From NCBI GenBank assembly GCA_023690525.1, contig CM043018.1:51994377-52058376 (forward strand): a stretch of 64,000 bases of DNA. Reading direction: 5' to 3'. The stretch is from Holotrichia oblita. Taxonomy: Eukaryota; Arthropoda; Insecta; Coleoptera; Scarabaeidae. Made by a program: the position numbers and the translations under genes. Of the stretch, positions 34,011 through 44,653 are shown one piece after another (the stretch's first letter is position 1; every line of letters starts with the position of its first letter). The notes under the pieces are model-generated. The model saw only the letters and a list, made by a program, of their open reading frames with translations, was not told the DNA's origin and did not search any database.

Positions 34011-35503
34011 AAAGGAAATTTACATCGTAAATTGACGATATGCAATCAAGCACCTTAGAAAAGAGAGTTTAAAAAAAACAATATCACTGATACGTAACCC
34101 TAACCAGGAAGAGCATTCATACCTCTGCCCCAAAATCCGTAAAACAACTAACTTTGGCCCCAATTACACCACACTCTTTTACTCCAGAGATGACAGAACT
34201 AGCCTAACACCCACACGGCTCTTCGACATTCGGCCGGCATACTAGGAAAGAGGAAAAAAATTAAAACCACAAAGCATTGACTGGAGTGCACAGTGCGGAC
34301 CGAAATCCGTCCAACCGAGTCCCCAGAACCCCAGACAGCAGCAAAGGGGAAAGGGGATAAGAGAGGTTTCACTAAGGTGTGCCCCGAGAGGGGGATCATT
34401 ACCTGCCCAGACAGCACAGGAAAAAGGAACGCTACTGCCTGAGACCCCAAGTCCCGAGTCGACCGAGCCCCAGCACGCAAAACCGCAACCCAGCAATAGT
34501 GAAAGAGGACATCGGGTGAAGCCTTTCGTACCTCAAGAAAAAAAACCAAAGAAAAGAAAAGAAAACGGGACAACTAAAAAAAAAAGGGTTTATTACTACA
34601 CGATAAGGGATACCAAAAGGGTTCAGGAGTTTGGAAATTGGGAAGGGTAACTGTCACCTCGACATACACACATCACACACACAACAACCGCATCGAGCCA
34701 AGGGTAGCTGGAAACAACAAAAAAACTAGGGGAGACTGCTAAACAAAATCCAAAAGAACCAACGAAGTTGTTTAAAGTCACTACCAGCATCGCAGAGACT
34801 GACACGCTGAAGGCAAATACAAACAAAGAGATACCTGATCTCTGAAATTCTGGCCAAACACAAAAATATGACCGTAAAATACCCACCCCAAAAGTTTAAT
34901 GTCTCGGACGGCCCATCCGGACAGACGCAGTAAAAACTGTACAAAAAGATTTATTCATAACCATTGCCGAATCAAAAACAAACAAGAATGACGTCCACCT
35001 ATCCTGCCGTCGACATCGGCTCCGCCACAGGGGCAACGAACTGACAGCTAGGCAAGACTGCCATTCGTAAGCACTCCCTTGGCGTCTAGTCAAAATCGAG
35101 TATATCCAAAATCCTAAACAAAGGATGAAAAGTCAAATCCGAGAAAAGTCAAAATCCAAAGGGGTACCTAAAATCATCTAACACAAAAGATACCAAACCC
35201 CATTTCTAATTTATTCGCTGCCACAGCACCACAGTCAGACAGTTCCACATAACTTAAAAAAGATGAACCGCAAAAGAATTCACAAGCACGAACCTGAAAC
35301 CCAACTGTGAAGCCTACGATGACCAAAAGAGCGAAACCGAGTGATTTCAGGACGCCTCTTACGCCTCGGCCACAACACCGACAGGAGTATTCGCTGGCCC
35401 ACCTGCAAACCGTTCAAGTCCATACAATTCCTATAACAAGCCAAAGAGAAAAAAAAAAAGAGAAAACGAACGTTACCAGACAGATCCAGGAAATAACTAA
35501 TGC
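34011..35503 (-). other. non-coding spacer between pol and 3' LTR
   Basis: About 1.5 kb. Short minus-strand frames (34199-34573 and others) are phenylalanine/serine-rich and low-complexity, without a signal peptide plus transmembrane layout of an envelope protein. I read it as untranslated sequence, possibly a relic of a third ORF. Confidence 0.5.
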
Positions 35504-38500
35504 TTAGTCTTCAGGAGGATGAGCTTTCAAATCTTTGGCATGCCACACGCCATGATGTTTGCCAGCATCATCCGACAACTCGTATGTCCAGGGTGACAAC
35601 CGTTTGGTAATCCTAAAGGGTCCTATAAATCGTGGTGCCAATTTAGCCGCAAAATATTTAGAAGCATCGGAGAGGACGTAATTGCGTCGCCATACCATCT
35701 GGTTCGGTAAGAATTGTTGATCTCGTCGACGCAGATTATATTGATCTTTGCTCTGGTCGTACGCTCTACGCAATCTAATACTGACATCCTTATATAAGCG
35801 ATGCATTTCGGCAGTACGTTCTTGATTGATATTTTTCCGATCAAATTCAATCGGAGCATCCTGATGCTGTAAAGTGCCCTTTTTCGGACATTCACGACCG
35901 AACACTATAAGATTAGGAGTGACACCAGTGACCTCATGCTGAGCTGATCTAATGGCATAACCAATATGAGCCAAATGTCGATCCCAGTAACGATGATTGT
36001 CAGAAACGTAACTTCGTAACATAGTCTTTAGAACACGATTTATGCGTTCGCACGGATTGGCCTGAGGATGATATAAGGCTGTATACTTAACCTTAACCCG
36101 ATAGGACGACATAAGCTGAGAAAACTCTTTAGATCTAAACTGTACCCCATTATCTACAATGATGGCATTCGGAGTTCCAAAAAGTAAAAACACATTTTCC
36201 TCAATCAACTTACAGACGGCCTGCGAAGTAGCTTTACGTAAAGGGAACATAATCGGAAATTTACTAAAACAGTCCGCAACTACTAGTATGTACTGATACC
36301 CCGAAGTAGATTTAGGTAACGGTCCCACCAAATCCGCACACAACAATTCAAAGGGTCTAGTGATGGCTGTTTGTGGGCTTAACAGTAGTCCAGCAGGTCG
36401 TTGTTGCTCCGGTTTGTTGGCTTGACAAACTTTGCAACGTCTCAAAACAGCGGCGACATCGCTTTTCATTTTTGGCCAATAATGATTTTGCTGTAAACGA
36501 TGGTACGTTTTATAGACTCCAAGATGACAAAGAGTCTCATGAGTATCCACAATGAGCTGTTTGCGTTTATGGCTCGGGACGACTTCTTTCCAAGAATCGG
36601 TGTTATCAGCTAACATTGGGTAAGATGGACGAATATTCTTATACAACTGACCGTTGATGATTTGCCACGACGGATATTTTACCGGATTCTCAGTTACATT
36701 GCGCATCATCCTGCAATACCATTTATCCTGAGCTATATCTGTACGGGTCATCTGGGTGTCTGTGACAATATCTACTATCGGAACAGCTCGAGACAAAGCG
36801 TCTGGAACCACATGATCCTTACCCTTGCGATGGACAATATCAAAATCATACTGTTGTAACCTAATGGCCCATCTCGCTAAACGGCCTGAAGGTGACTGTA
36901 ACCTATTCAACCAGACTAAACTATAGTGATCCGTAATCACCGTAAATCGCGAACCTTCAAGGTATGGACGAAGTTTCTCCACAGCCCAAAGTACCGCCAA
37001 ACATTCACGCTCCGTCGTAGAATATTTACGCTCCTGCGGCGTTAACGACTTGGACAGATAGCTAATGACCTGTTCTCCATGCTCTGGATGAATCTGAGAC
37101 AAAACTGCACCAATGCCGTATGCGCTTGCATCAGTTTGCACCTGAAAGGGCAGCGTAAAATCTGGACATGTTAAAACCGGCGCGCTAACCAACGATTCTT
37201 TCAGTATTTGAAACGCAACCTCACATTCCTGCGTCCAACAAAATTTCTGATTTTTCTTCAAACATCTAGTTAAAGGCTGGGTAATATCCGCAAAATTCTT
37301 CAGAAACCGACGATACCACGAGGCCATACCTAGCAATCGTCTGACATCCGATACATTTTTCGGAGTAGGTAAGTCGATTATCGCTTTCACCTTATCCGGA
37401 TCCACATGTAAACCTTGTTTATCGACGATATACCCTAAATAACGCAATTGTGGACGACAAAACGAACATTTCTCTTTGGAAACCGTGAGATTGGCTTCAT
37501 TCAACCTTTTGAAGACCTCCTTCAACACTTCGATATGTTTTCCGAAGGTTCCTGTTACGATCACAATATCATCCAAGTAGGTGAAAACATACGGTTCTAA
37601 TTCTGGCCCTAATACGCGATCTATCAAACGCTGGAAAGTAGCTGGGGAACCTGATAATCCCATAGGTAGGCGACGAAATTGGAACAAACCTCTACCTGGC
37701 ACAGTGAAAGCAGTATACGGCTTCGATGATTCCGACAAAGGAACTTGAAAATAAGCGGATTTAATGTCTAACGAGGAAAGATACTGAGCGTTCCTGAGCT
37801 TATCTAAGATAGTTGACACATACGGAATTGGATAAGCATCCTTCACAGTAACCTGATTTAACTTTCTGAAATCCACACAAACCCTATAACTACCATTTTT
37901 CTTTTTAACTAACAGAATCGGTGAAGACCAAGGACTATTCGACCTCTCAACGATACCTTCCGCCAATAACTTATCTAACTCGCGATTAATATGAGCCTGC
38001 ATGACCGGAGAAACTGGATAATAGCGCTGTTTAATAGGATCCGCATCCGTTTTAATTTCATGCTCAACCAGAGTAGTACAGCCCAACTTATCCCCCATAT
38101 TACTGAACCATTTGTCTATACTTGATTGTAGAAGCTCGTTCTGTACAGTCGTGAGTTCCGTTTGCGACGTCAAAGCTATAGCGGTAAGTTGAATCGTACT
38201 AGAAGCAACAAAAGACCATTCTCCATGCCTCAAATCCGGAACGATTTCCATTTTCTTCCAGAAATCTGCACCCAAAATAAGAGTATGCGGTAATGAAGGA
38301 ATGACAAGGGCATTGATGAGCTTAACCCGATCTCGCAGCGCAATAGGAATTGTAACAGAGCCTAACCCCAGACAACGTTGACCATTAGCGACCGTACACG
38401 CTACATCCTTATTCTCTAAAGCCAAAGCTAAGTGAGATAATATTTTCCAACCAGGACCACCTATAATCGTATTTGTGGCACCTGAATCTAACAAACCTAA

Positions 38501-38749
38501 CATTGGTACACCTAAAATAGTCACATTCAAATAGGGACGTTCGTCATTTTGCACTTGCGCCAAGATATAATTTAAGACAGCCTGTTTTTGAATACCAAGG
38601 TCGTCACTACGCCCCAAGGAGAACAATTTACGACCAATCAATGTCTCCTGCGCCCGTTTCCCGACATCTGACATTTTGGGCAAGAACTGACGGTATACCC
38701 TTGGTTTCCACAACGAAAACAATATTTCCCGGTACGCGGTGATGTACAT
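35504..38749 (-). CDS. pol: Ty3/gypsy pol polyprotein, intact
   Basis: An uninterrupted 1081-codon frame. Domains in order: aspartic protease with LLDSGAT around residue 89; reverse transcriptase about 250-430 with YRVCVDFRKLN, LDIKSAYFQ and the catalytic YLDD near 391; RNase H about 530-650 with QTDAS, TERE and TDHYS; integrase with an H-H-C-C zinc domain (H737, H742, C772, C775) and the DDE residues in CADLVG, VDNG and ERINR near 806, 866 and 901. The ATG at 38749 is just the first methionine. The frame overlaps the end of gag by about 110 bases in the -1 frame, so it is presumably made by -1 frameshifting as a Gag-Pol fusion. All key residues are present. Confidence 0.95.
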   Translation of the reverse strand: MYITAYREILFSLWKPRVYRQFLPKMSDVGKRAQETLIGRKLFSLGRSDDLGIQKQAVLNYILAQVQNDERPYLNVTILGVPMLGLLDSGATNTIIGGPGWKILSHLALALENKDVACTVANGQRCLGLGSVTIPIALRDRVKLINALVIPSLPHTLILGADFWKKMEIVPDLRHGEWSFVASSTIQLTAIALTSQTELTTVQNELLQSSIDKWFSNMGDKLGCTTLVEHEIKTDADPIKQRYYPVSPVMQAHINRELDKLLAEGIVERSNSPWSSPILLVKKKNGSYRVCVDFRKLNQVTVKDAYPIPYVSTILDKLRNAQYLSSLDIKSAYFQVPLSESSKPYTAFTVPGRGLFQFRRLPMGLSGSPATFQRLIDRVLGPELEPYVFTYLDDIVIVTGTFGKHIEVLKEVFKRLNEANLTVSKEKCSFCRPQLRYLGYIVDKQGLHVDPDKVKAIIDLPTPKNVSDVRRLLGMASWYRRFLKNFADITQPLTRCLKKNQKFCWTQECEVAFQILKESLVSAPVLTCPDFTLPFQVQTDASAYGIGAVLSQIHPEHGEQVISYLSKSLTPQERKYSTTERECLAVLWAVEKLRPYLEGSRFTVITDHYSLVWLNRLQSPSGRLARWAIRLQQYDFDIVHRKGKDHVVPDALSRAVPIVDIVTDTQMTRTDIAQDKWYCRMMRNVTENPVKYPSWQIINGQLYKNIRPSYPMLADNTDSWKEVVPSHKRKQLIVDTHETLCHLGVYKTYHRLQQNHYWPKMKSDVAAVLRRCKVCQANKPEQQRPAGLLLSPQTAITRPFELLCADLVGPLPKSTSGYQYILVVADCFSKFPIMFPLRKATSQAVCKLIEENVFLLFGTPNAIIVDNGVQFRSKEFSQLMSSYRVKVKYTALYHPQANPCERINRVLKTMLRSYVSDNHRYWDRHLAHIGYAIRSAQHEVTGVTPNLIVFGRECPKKGTLQHQDAPIEFDRKNINQERTAEMHRLYKDVSIRLRRAYDQSKDQYNLRRRDQQFLPNQMVWRRNYVLSDASKYFAAKLAPRFIGPFRITKRLSPWTYELSDDAGKHHGVWHAKDLKAHPPED

Positions 38750-40037
38750 TGACGAGCCCTATGCCCTGCAGACTGACAATTCCAGCAATGCAATTCCGCA
38801 ACTTGAGCTGAAGGTGCTGAGGACGTACTCATAGTGTCTGAGTAAACACACGCCAAGTCAGGCTCCATTAAGGTGGATTTACTCCTAGGTGGAGGGACAA
38901 AAGACTCGATAGTTTCCTTTTTAGCCTCTAACCTACGCCCTAATTCTAGCAACTGGGATATCGAGGAGACTTCAATCAAACTCAACTGACTCTGATAAAA
39001 CGGAGAAATGTTTCGAAGCAAGATAGTCAGTTTAGCCCCTTCTGGAACAGACGTTGTTAACCGATTAAACATACTGTCCATTATGGCTACGTACATTCCG
39101 ATAGATTCATTCGGCCCTTGAGTCCTTTTTTAATTTCATCAAACAACTTCTCATTAAAATTGTGGGGCTGAAATTCGGCACGAAGTTCTCTCACCAAATC
39201 GGACCAACTACTAACTCGCCCTCTGATCGCACGATACCAAGTAAGCGCTTTACCCGTAAAGAGATCGCTAGCCGAGTGAAATAACTGTTCTCTCGAAACG
39301 TTCCTAGCTAAACATAATTCCTCAATATTCTCTAAAAATGCCCCCAAAGACACCCTGCGTTGCTCACCATCAAATTTCGTAATATTCCATTTAGAAACAG
39401 GAATGGATTTAATAACCGAAGTTGGAGGTACTACCGGTGCAGTCTGGTGAAGAGTAGAACTAGCCTGAGGATGATCTGATTCATCAGAATCGGAAATTTC
39501 ATCCCCTGAGGAAGGAGCATTACTACTGGAAGATATCAAGGTCGTAAAGTCTATAGGAGCCAGTCCTGACACTGCTGCCTTTGCGAACTTACGAGCACGG
39601 GATTTAAGTGAAGATTGTAACGTAACTAATTCCCTGAAAAGTTGGGATACCTGACCGCTATCCTCATTCCCCGTTGGAAGCGCACGTTTCATGCGGAAAT
39701 ATGCATGTAATAGTTTGGTGTTAATCTTGGCGTAATCTGGACTAGTATCAGATCCGCAAAACTCTTCGATTGAGGATCTAAGAGCACTAATTTTTCCCTT
39801 GACATATTCCACATCCTCCGCGAAAGAATAGGGATAGGTCGGATAAGTAATTTTTTCACCTGACGCCTCTAACTTAAGACACGCTCGCAATGACATACGC
39901 ATCTCTCGCACCGTCTTTTGATCAGTTACACCTCGAACCGTTAACTCATACTCCAGTTCCTGGCGATCTAACCTATTCACCTCTAACTTCCCTTCCATAA
40001 TGAAAATACGTGAAAATACCGAAATATTAGGCCACAA
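38638..40037 (-). pseudogene. gag: gag of the long-LTR element, one frameshift
   Basis: Residues before about 39115 form the matrix/capsid-like part (ATG at 39999 or 40037). The remainder (39096-38638) contains a CX2CX4HX4C knuckle (CWNCQSAGHRARQC) and a second knuckle with tyrosine in place of histidine. The two parts are in different frames. The change happens at an A-run (six A on the minus strand near 39120). A one-base shortening of that run would explain it, as the conserved text resumes immediately in the -1 frame. Otherwise the coding is open. Because pol is intact and LTRs are near-identical, this may be the only inactivating lesion, or a sequencing error in a homopolymer. Confidence 0.88.
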
Positions 40038-40073
40038 AACTGACGTATTTATCCGCCAAGGTCAAAATATTTG

Positions 40074-40091
40074 GCCCCACGTTGGGCGCCA
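40074..40091 (-). promoter_or_regulatory. primer binding site, tRNA-Lys
   Basis: The minus strand TGGCGCCCAACGTGGGGC, 18 bases, exactly complements the 3' end of lysine tRNA (the Lys1,2 type). It starts four bases inside the 5' LTR edge. Confidence 0.95.
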
Positions 40092-40095
40092 AATT

Positions 40096-42175
40096 TGTAA
40101 CGCGCGCAACCGCCGTAAGCCCGGATTTTGTAAAAAAAAAACAGAACAAGAAAACCAACTTAAAACCTGATCCTACCTGCATCCACTGGCGTTGATCTTC
40201 GGAAACCCCAACAAATCTAGCTCAGCTTGCCGGAGAAGGTGGGAGTGGGAGAATTCGAAAGGTAAGCTCGGTAAAACAAATGGCGCCACGTTATTTTCAA
40301 AATTTCCCGAAGATTTCCCGAGTAAAATAACGAAAAGGTCGTAGGACGCAAAGTTCGGAAAAGTAGGATCAAATACACACCCAGTTTGCGTATTTACACA
40401 TAACTATAGCCAAATATTCTAATATTTTAATAACTTTAGTCGACAAAGAAAACACCCAGAATTAACATGTGTAAAAAAAACTATTTAATACAATTTCTTT
40501 TAAATACAACAACCCAATACCCACCTAGAAGGTGCGTTCGGTTAACCTGAGATAGGTGTACATGAATAGAATCATCCTATATATAGCTTAGCAATATCTA
40601 TGTGTTGACAACAGTTTCGAGATACCCTGTAGGTACTCTAACCAGAACCATACGTATGCTTTTAGTTTTACAACGATACACAAGTTAAATAATACACTGG
40701 ATTTACCAGTAAATAAAATGAAAGCTATACCTTAGTGATAAAATTATTAACTTTAAATTACTTTGAAATTGTACCAAAACAAGAAAATGAATTAAATTTA
40801 GACGTTAATGTTTCACAAGATAAAAAAAACAGTTACAGATTAAGCTATTAAAATTCTCAAAATATATTAGAGTATTAAAGTGACCCAATGTACGCCATCT
40901 AGTGACAACGGTGTAGAAATTATTTGAGTAGCGTATTAACCTCTTACTACAGTAATTAAAAGAATATCACCTCGGGTTTAAACTAAAGGACCTTGAAACT
41001 GGCGGAGTTTACTACACTAAAACGTCGTTTTTTCGTAAACTGCAGACGTTGTTAGGGTTCTTCAAAACGTAGCAAATGATGTACAAGAAAGAAGACTTAC
41101 GGTTTGGAAGCGGTTTCAGTACACAAACCTCTACCGAAGAGCAGACAGATTTCTCGTAGTCTATGATTTAGTTGACAACCGCCAACCAGTGATATCTTCA
41201 CGTTCTGGTACCTAAGCCGGCAGTAATTCAGCCAAAATTCTAGTACCTAACCCAAGGTCACCTGAATTATCAAAATAAAACGAACGAAATTAGAAAATTG
41301 AAAGACAAAACAAAATAATAGGTTCAATAGCTACCTGCTCGGTGAAATTAACCCAAATCTGGCCCTCGAATATGATGTTTTAAAATTCAAACCACGTGCT
41401 GTTCCTAACCAATGCGATCCCAAACGTCCAAAAATGACCTCAGAAAGGGAAATCCATCACGGATAAAACTCAATACCAGCCAAAAATCCCTTTATATCCC
41501 AGGAAGAGTCCTTAATATCGGAACATGCCGAATAAACACACTAATAAATCCGTAACATTACTCGGAACTCTAAAATGGCGGCATGATGGTTAGCAAAATG
41601 CGGTCTTGCACGAGGTTTTCAGTACGACAGGCAGATTCGAAAAAGCACGCGAAGCCGGCCAAATCCGCGCTTCTCAAGAGTAACATGAAATTCCCTACCT
41701 TACCGACCTAGCGGCTATATTCAATCTACCGGTTGGAAACAGAGACCTGTAAAATTAACCTTACCTAAAAGTATCGAATCTGACAGCCGATCACAACCAA
41801 AGAATTACACCGAGAGATACAAATAACCAATATTTAAATTTAACTTGAAGGATCCATTAGAGCACCAGTATGAAACTCCCAGTACGTATCACTTGAAATA
41901 AATACATTAACTTGCTAAGACAAACCAAAATCACCCTTCTATCGTAGATGCCTGACAAACTATGGAGCATAAATTACCCAAATATGAACTGAAATACGAA
42001 ATCCGGAAGTAATTAATACAACTAAACACAAATGTTGAGATACCTCAGCTACGGAAATATCCTAACGAGAACTGGAGTACAATCGTACTCAAAAATAAAT
42101 CTATTAGGTACGTTAAAGCAATTCTACCTACGATATTACCCCATTGAAACTTAATTACAGAATTGACCCGTTACA
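40096..42175 (-). repeat. 5' LTR (right copy)
   Basis: 2,080 bp, the same ends as the left copy. It must contain the promoter for the element's transcript, but I cannot place the start site. Confidence 0.97.
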
Positions 42176-42179
42176 CTTG

Positions 42180-42520
42180 CTACAGAGACAATCTGAAATA
42201 TATTCTCGATGGAGGCATCACTATTATTAAAATCCCCACTTGTATCATGCGATATAAGAAGGAAAGGTTCGTCACCCTATCGCAACCCATTATAATCACG
42301 TCCCAATTAAATAACTGTTCGTCTAATACAATTTCTGCCTCCGCATGCTTCGCCAGAGGGCCCGAGTGCTATTCCCCGTCTCACGGAGATGACGTAAAAG
42401 CGGCGAACGCGATGAGAAACGGAGATAGGAGTTAGTCTAATTAAAGACTGGCAAATACATAACAAGAAGCGGTTTCCCGGCAACATGAAAAATAATTGTA
42501 ACTTCCTTCCTTCCTTTCAG
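42180..42520 (+). other. GC-rich upstream region, possibly 5' UTR or promoter of the following exon
   Basis: Unusually CG-rich around 42340-42430 for this window. I cannot identify a start site. It ends in a pyrimidine-rich splice acceptor. Confidence 0.35.
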
Positions 42521-42663
42521 CAGAGCAGTAGAAAAAGGACGGTTGGGGGGAAGTGTGGCAAAACCTTCAGGCTAATATGGGCGTCGAGCAGATAGAGATC
42601 CGGATCTTCAAGGAAGACAGCAGGGAACGGAGGAAGGGACATCTACGCGTCGACACACTGCTG
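42521..42663 (+). CDS. 5' coding exon of a host gene (partial)
   Basis: A strong acceptor (CTTCCTTCCTTCCTTTCAG ends at 42520) opens an exon that has an in-frame TAG at 42529. Then ATG at 42577 starts 29 codons (MGVEQIEIRIFKEDSRER…) to a donor CTG|GTAAAA at 42664, ending on a codon boundary. The region from about 42330 to 42760 is clearly more GC-rich than its surroundings. The stop before the ATG fits an exon that contains the end of the 5' UTR and the start codon. I do not recognise the protein, and no following exon is visible. The long-LTR element lies about 350 bases upstream, in opposite orientation. Confidence 0.55.
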
Positions 42664-43034
42664 GTAAAAACTTTCATAATTTCCTGAAGCGCCTCAGGGG
42701 AACTGAGATACAGCGCGTCGGATTTTCTCCAGGAATTACTCTCGGTGTGGAATTTATTAAGCAGCGAGATTGCTTAGGAAATGCTAGTGTAGTAAGAGGT
42801 CATATATGCCAAAGCGGTGCGCATACCGTGGGGAACAAAATGCAGATAATCTTGAAAAATTTCGCGTTGCTTAAAATTATACCTGAATTGCTAATATAAT
42901 AATATAACGTTAATACTTGATCAAAAGGTTCTCTGTACATTCTCTAATTTCTAAATTTTGCTATTACAACAGATAACGCAGCTGCTTAGCAATATATTCT
43001 TATATTTTAATAATAATTTTTTTTTGAATGTGAA

Positions 43035-43348
43035 TTTTTTTTTTAATGAGTGGTGGGTGCTTAGTTGCAGTGACTCCGTAAGCTGTATTACTTGTCTGGC
43101 TATCACTGCAACTCTTGCGGTGTAGTTTAGTGTGTGTAAGTTGTGTTTAAATGGCTTTGTGACAGCATCATATCGCCTTTTATGATACCGCGCTGTTAAT
43201 CACTTTGCTCCCAACAGCGAATGGCAAGTCGATCCGGGATTAAACTCCCTGAAAAAATGTCACCGTCCCTCCAGAGAATTGAACGCCGGCACCTATCGTC
43301 CTCCCACAGCAATAGTCAGCCACCTAACCACTGCGGCCATCGACTCGT
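43035..43348 (-). repeat. tRNA-derived SINE, copy 3
   Basis: Same family as copies 1 and 2, on the minus strand, with a short tail (T10 at 43035-43044). TAATAATAAT on both sides (near 43007 and 43356) may be remnants of the target duplication, although the sequence is simple. Confidence 0.9.
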
Positions 43349-44178
43349 TTTCTGTAATAATAATAATAATAGTTCTTTATTAGGCGATATTCATATACAA
43401 ATATGTTATTATATACGAAATATGTAAAATTTAAGCAACTACAAAAATTATCACTAAGGGAGATATCTGCACTTTGAGTTACATTATACTGAAAGATAAA
43501 AGGTTTCGCCAGAGGAAATTCAGTTGTTGTGTTTAGTAGAGTTAACTGCAATGCCAGAATCTCCTTTCCTTGACTTCGTATGATAACTGTTAACATCAAA
43601 AAATCCGTAAATTTACTCAAAACCATTATCTGATTCACGTTTAGTACCCTATTTAGCTTTTAATAAATACACGCTCTAAGCAATACATGTTAAAACTTTA
43701 ATAAAGGCCGAATTCAAAACTATAATGTCATATTATTTTACTATGGGCACTTTTATATAGTGTTTCTTGGGCCAACCCAAGGTAGATTAATATAATTTCA
43801 AATGACCCTTTAAAGATATTTGGATGCACAAAGAGGAAAGACGCCGATTTTTTATAAGAACAAATGCTCAATTTAAAATCGACTACAACATTATTTTTGA
43901 CTGCAAATGCAATGCGATTTGAAAAAACTGGCTTACAATTATCACTAGGCATAAGCTTACAAATGACCACCATCAAGGGATTCAAATTGTCAAGCTGTTG
44001 TTTTCGTGGTGAGTTATCATTCTATGTACTAGTATTGCAACTGCAGCTCGTTTTAGTGAGCCTACTGTTGAGTAAGCAAATCTGTTGGAAAAGCATTATG
44101 AATAGGTGGAATCACATCCACTGTAAAAGGCTCTAGTATCACTTAAGTTGTCTGTGTTAAAGTCAGAAAAGTGAAGTA
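43349..44178. other. non-coding interval
   Basis: No supported feature. Short frames on both strands lack motifs. Confidence 0.4.
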
Positions 44179-44651
44179 CAATGAAATACATTTAACACGA
44201 AAACGCTTAAGAAGAAATATCGGTTAACACGAAAAAATAAAGCGGTCCCGAAAAAGTGCTATGTATTTGCATACATTTTTTTTTTTTCGCTTAACACGAA
44301 ACAAAAATCGGTTAACAAGAAAAGATATCGTTTGTCGAAATGAAGAAAATATGAAAACAGCTGCTTAAAAGGGGTTTGAAATCAAAACGAATGAGACAAT
44401 GTTGTTTATCTAAAAAGGACAATACAAAAAATATATCAAATTATTTCTCAAAAAACTTCTAAACGTTTTATTTGTTTTTTTTTAATTGCAAATTAGGAGT
44501 ATGTATTAAATTTCAGTAAATTCTTGTTAATATTTTTGTTTTATTGATTTTTGTTAAAGGCATGCATATATGTTGAGTATATGTACGTATATATATATAC
44601 TTTTTTTAATATCCTTTAACACGTCAGCTTCGTGTTAAACGTATTTCACTG
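44179..44651. mobile_element. 473-bp pogo/Tigger-like MITE
   Basis: Left end CAATGAAATACATTTAACAC and right end (complement) CAGTGAAATACGTTTAACAC, each flanked by TA. The word TTAACACGAA is repeated several times inside both ends. The CAGT-type terminus and TA target fit the pogo/Tigger branch of Tc1/mariner. There is no coding sequence. Confidence 0.75.
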
Positions 44652-44653
44652 TA

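Larger units (their letters stand above)
31914..42175 (-). mobile_element. complete Ty3/gypsy retrotransposon with 2,080-bp LTRs (Osvaldo/Ulysses-like)
   Basis: The element is 10,262 bp and lies on the minus strand. Order in transcript direction: 5' LTR (42175-40096), tRNA-Lys primer site (40091-40074), gag (40037-38638), pol (38749-35504), a 1.5-kb non-coding spacer, polypurine tract, 3' LTR (33993-31914). The 4-base target duplication CTTG is present at 31910-31913 and 42176-42179. By eye the LTRs differ at five substitutions and two one-base homopolymer length changes, so insertion was recent. Very long LTRs combined with a lysine primer site recall the Osvaldo and Ulysses elements of Drosophila. 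That placement is an inference. Confidence 0.96.

Noticed and set aside
34199..35093. Overlapping minus-strand frames between pol and the 3' LTR as a possible envelope gene
   Set aside because: Low-complexity composition and overlapping frames, with no cleavage site or membrane layout. Treated as untranslated spacer.
43221..43427. Open frames inside the SINE copies
   Set aside because: They follow the repeat's sequence, not a conserved protein.
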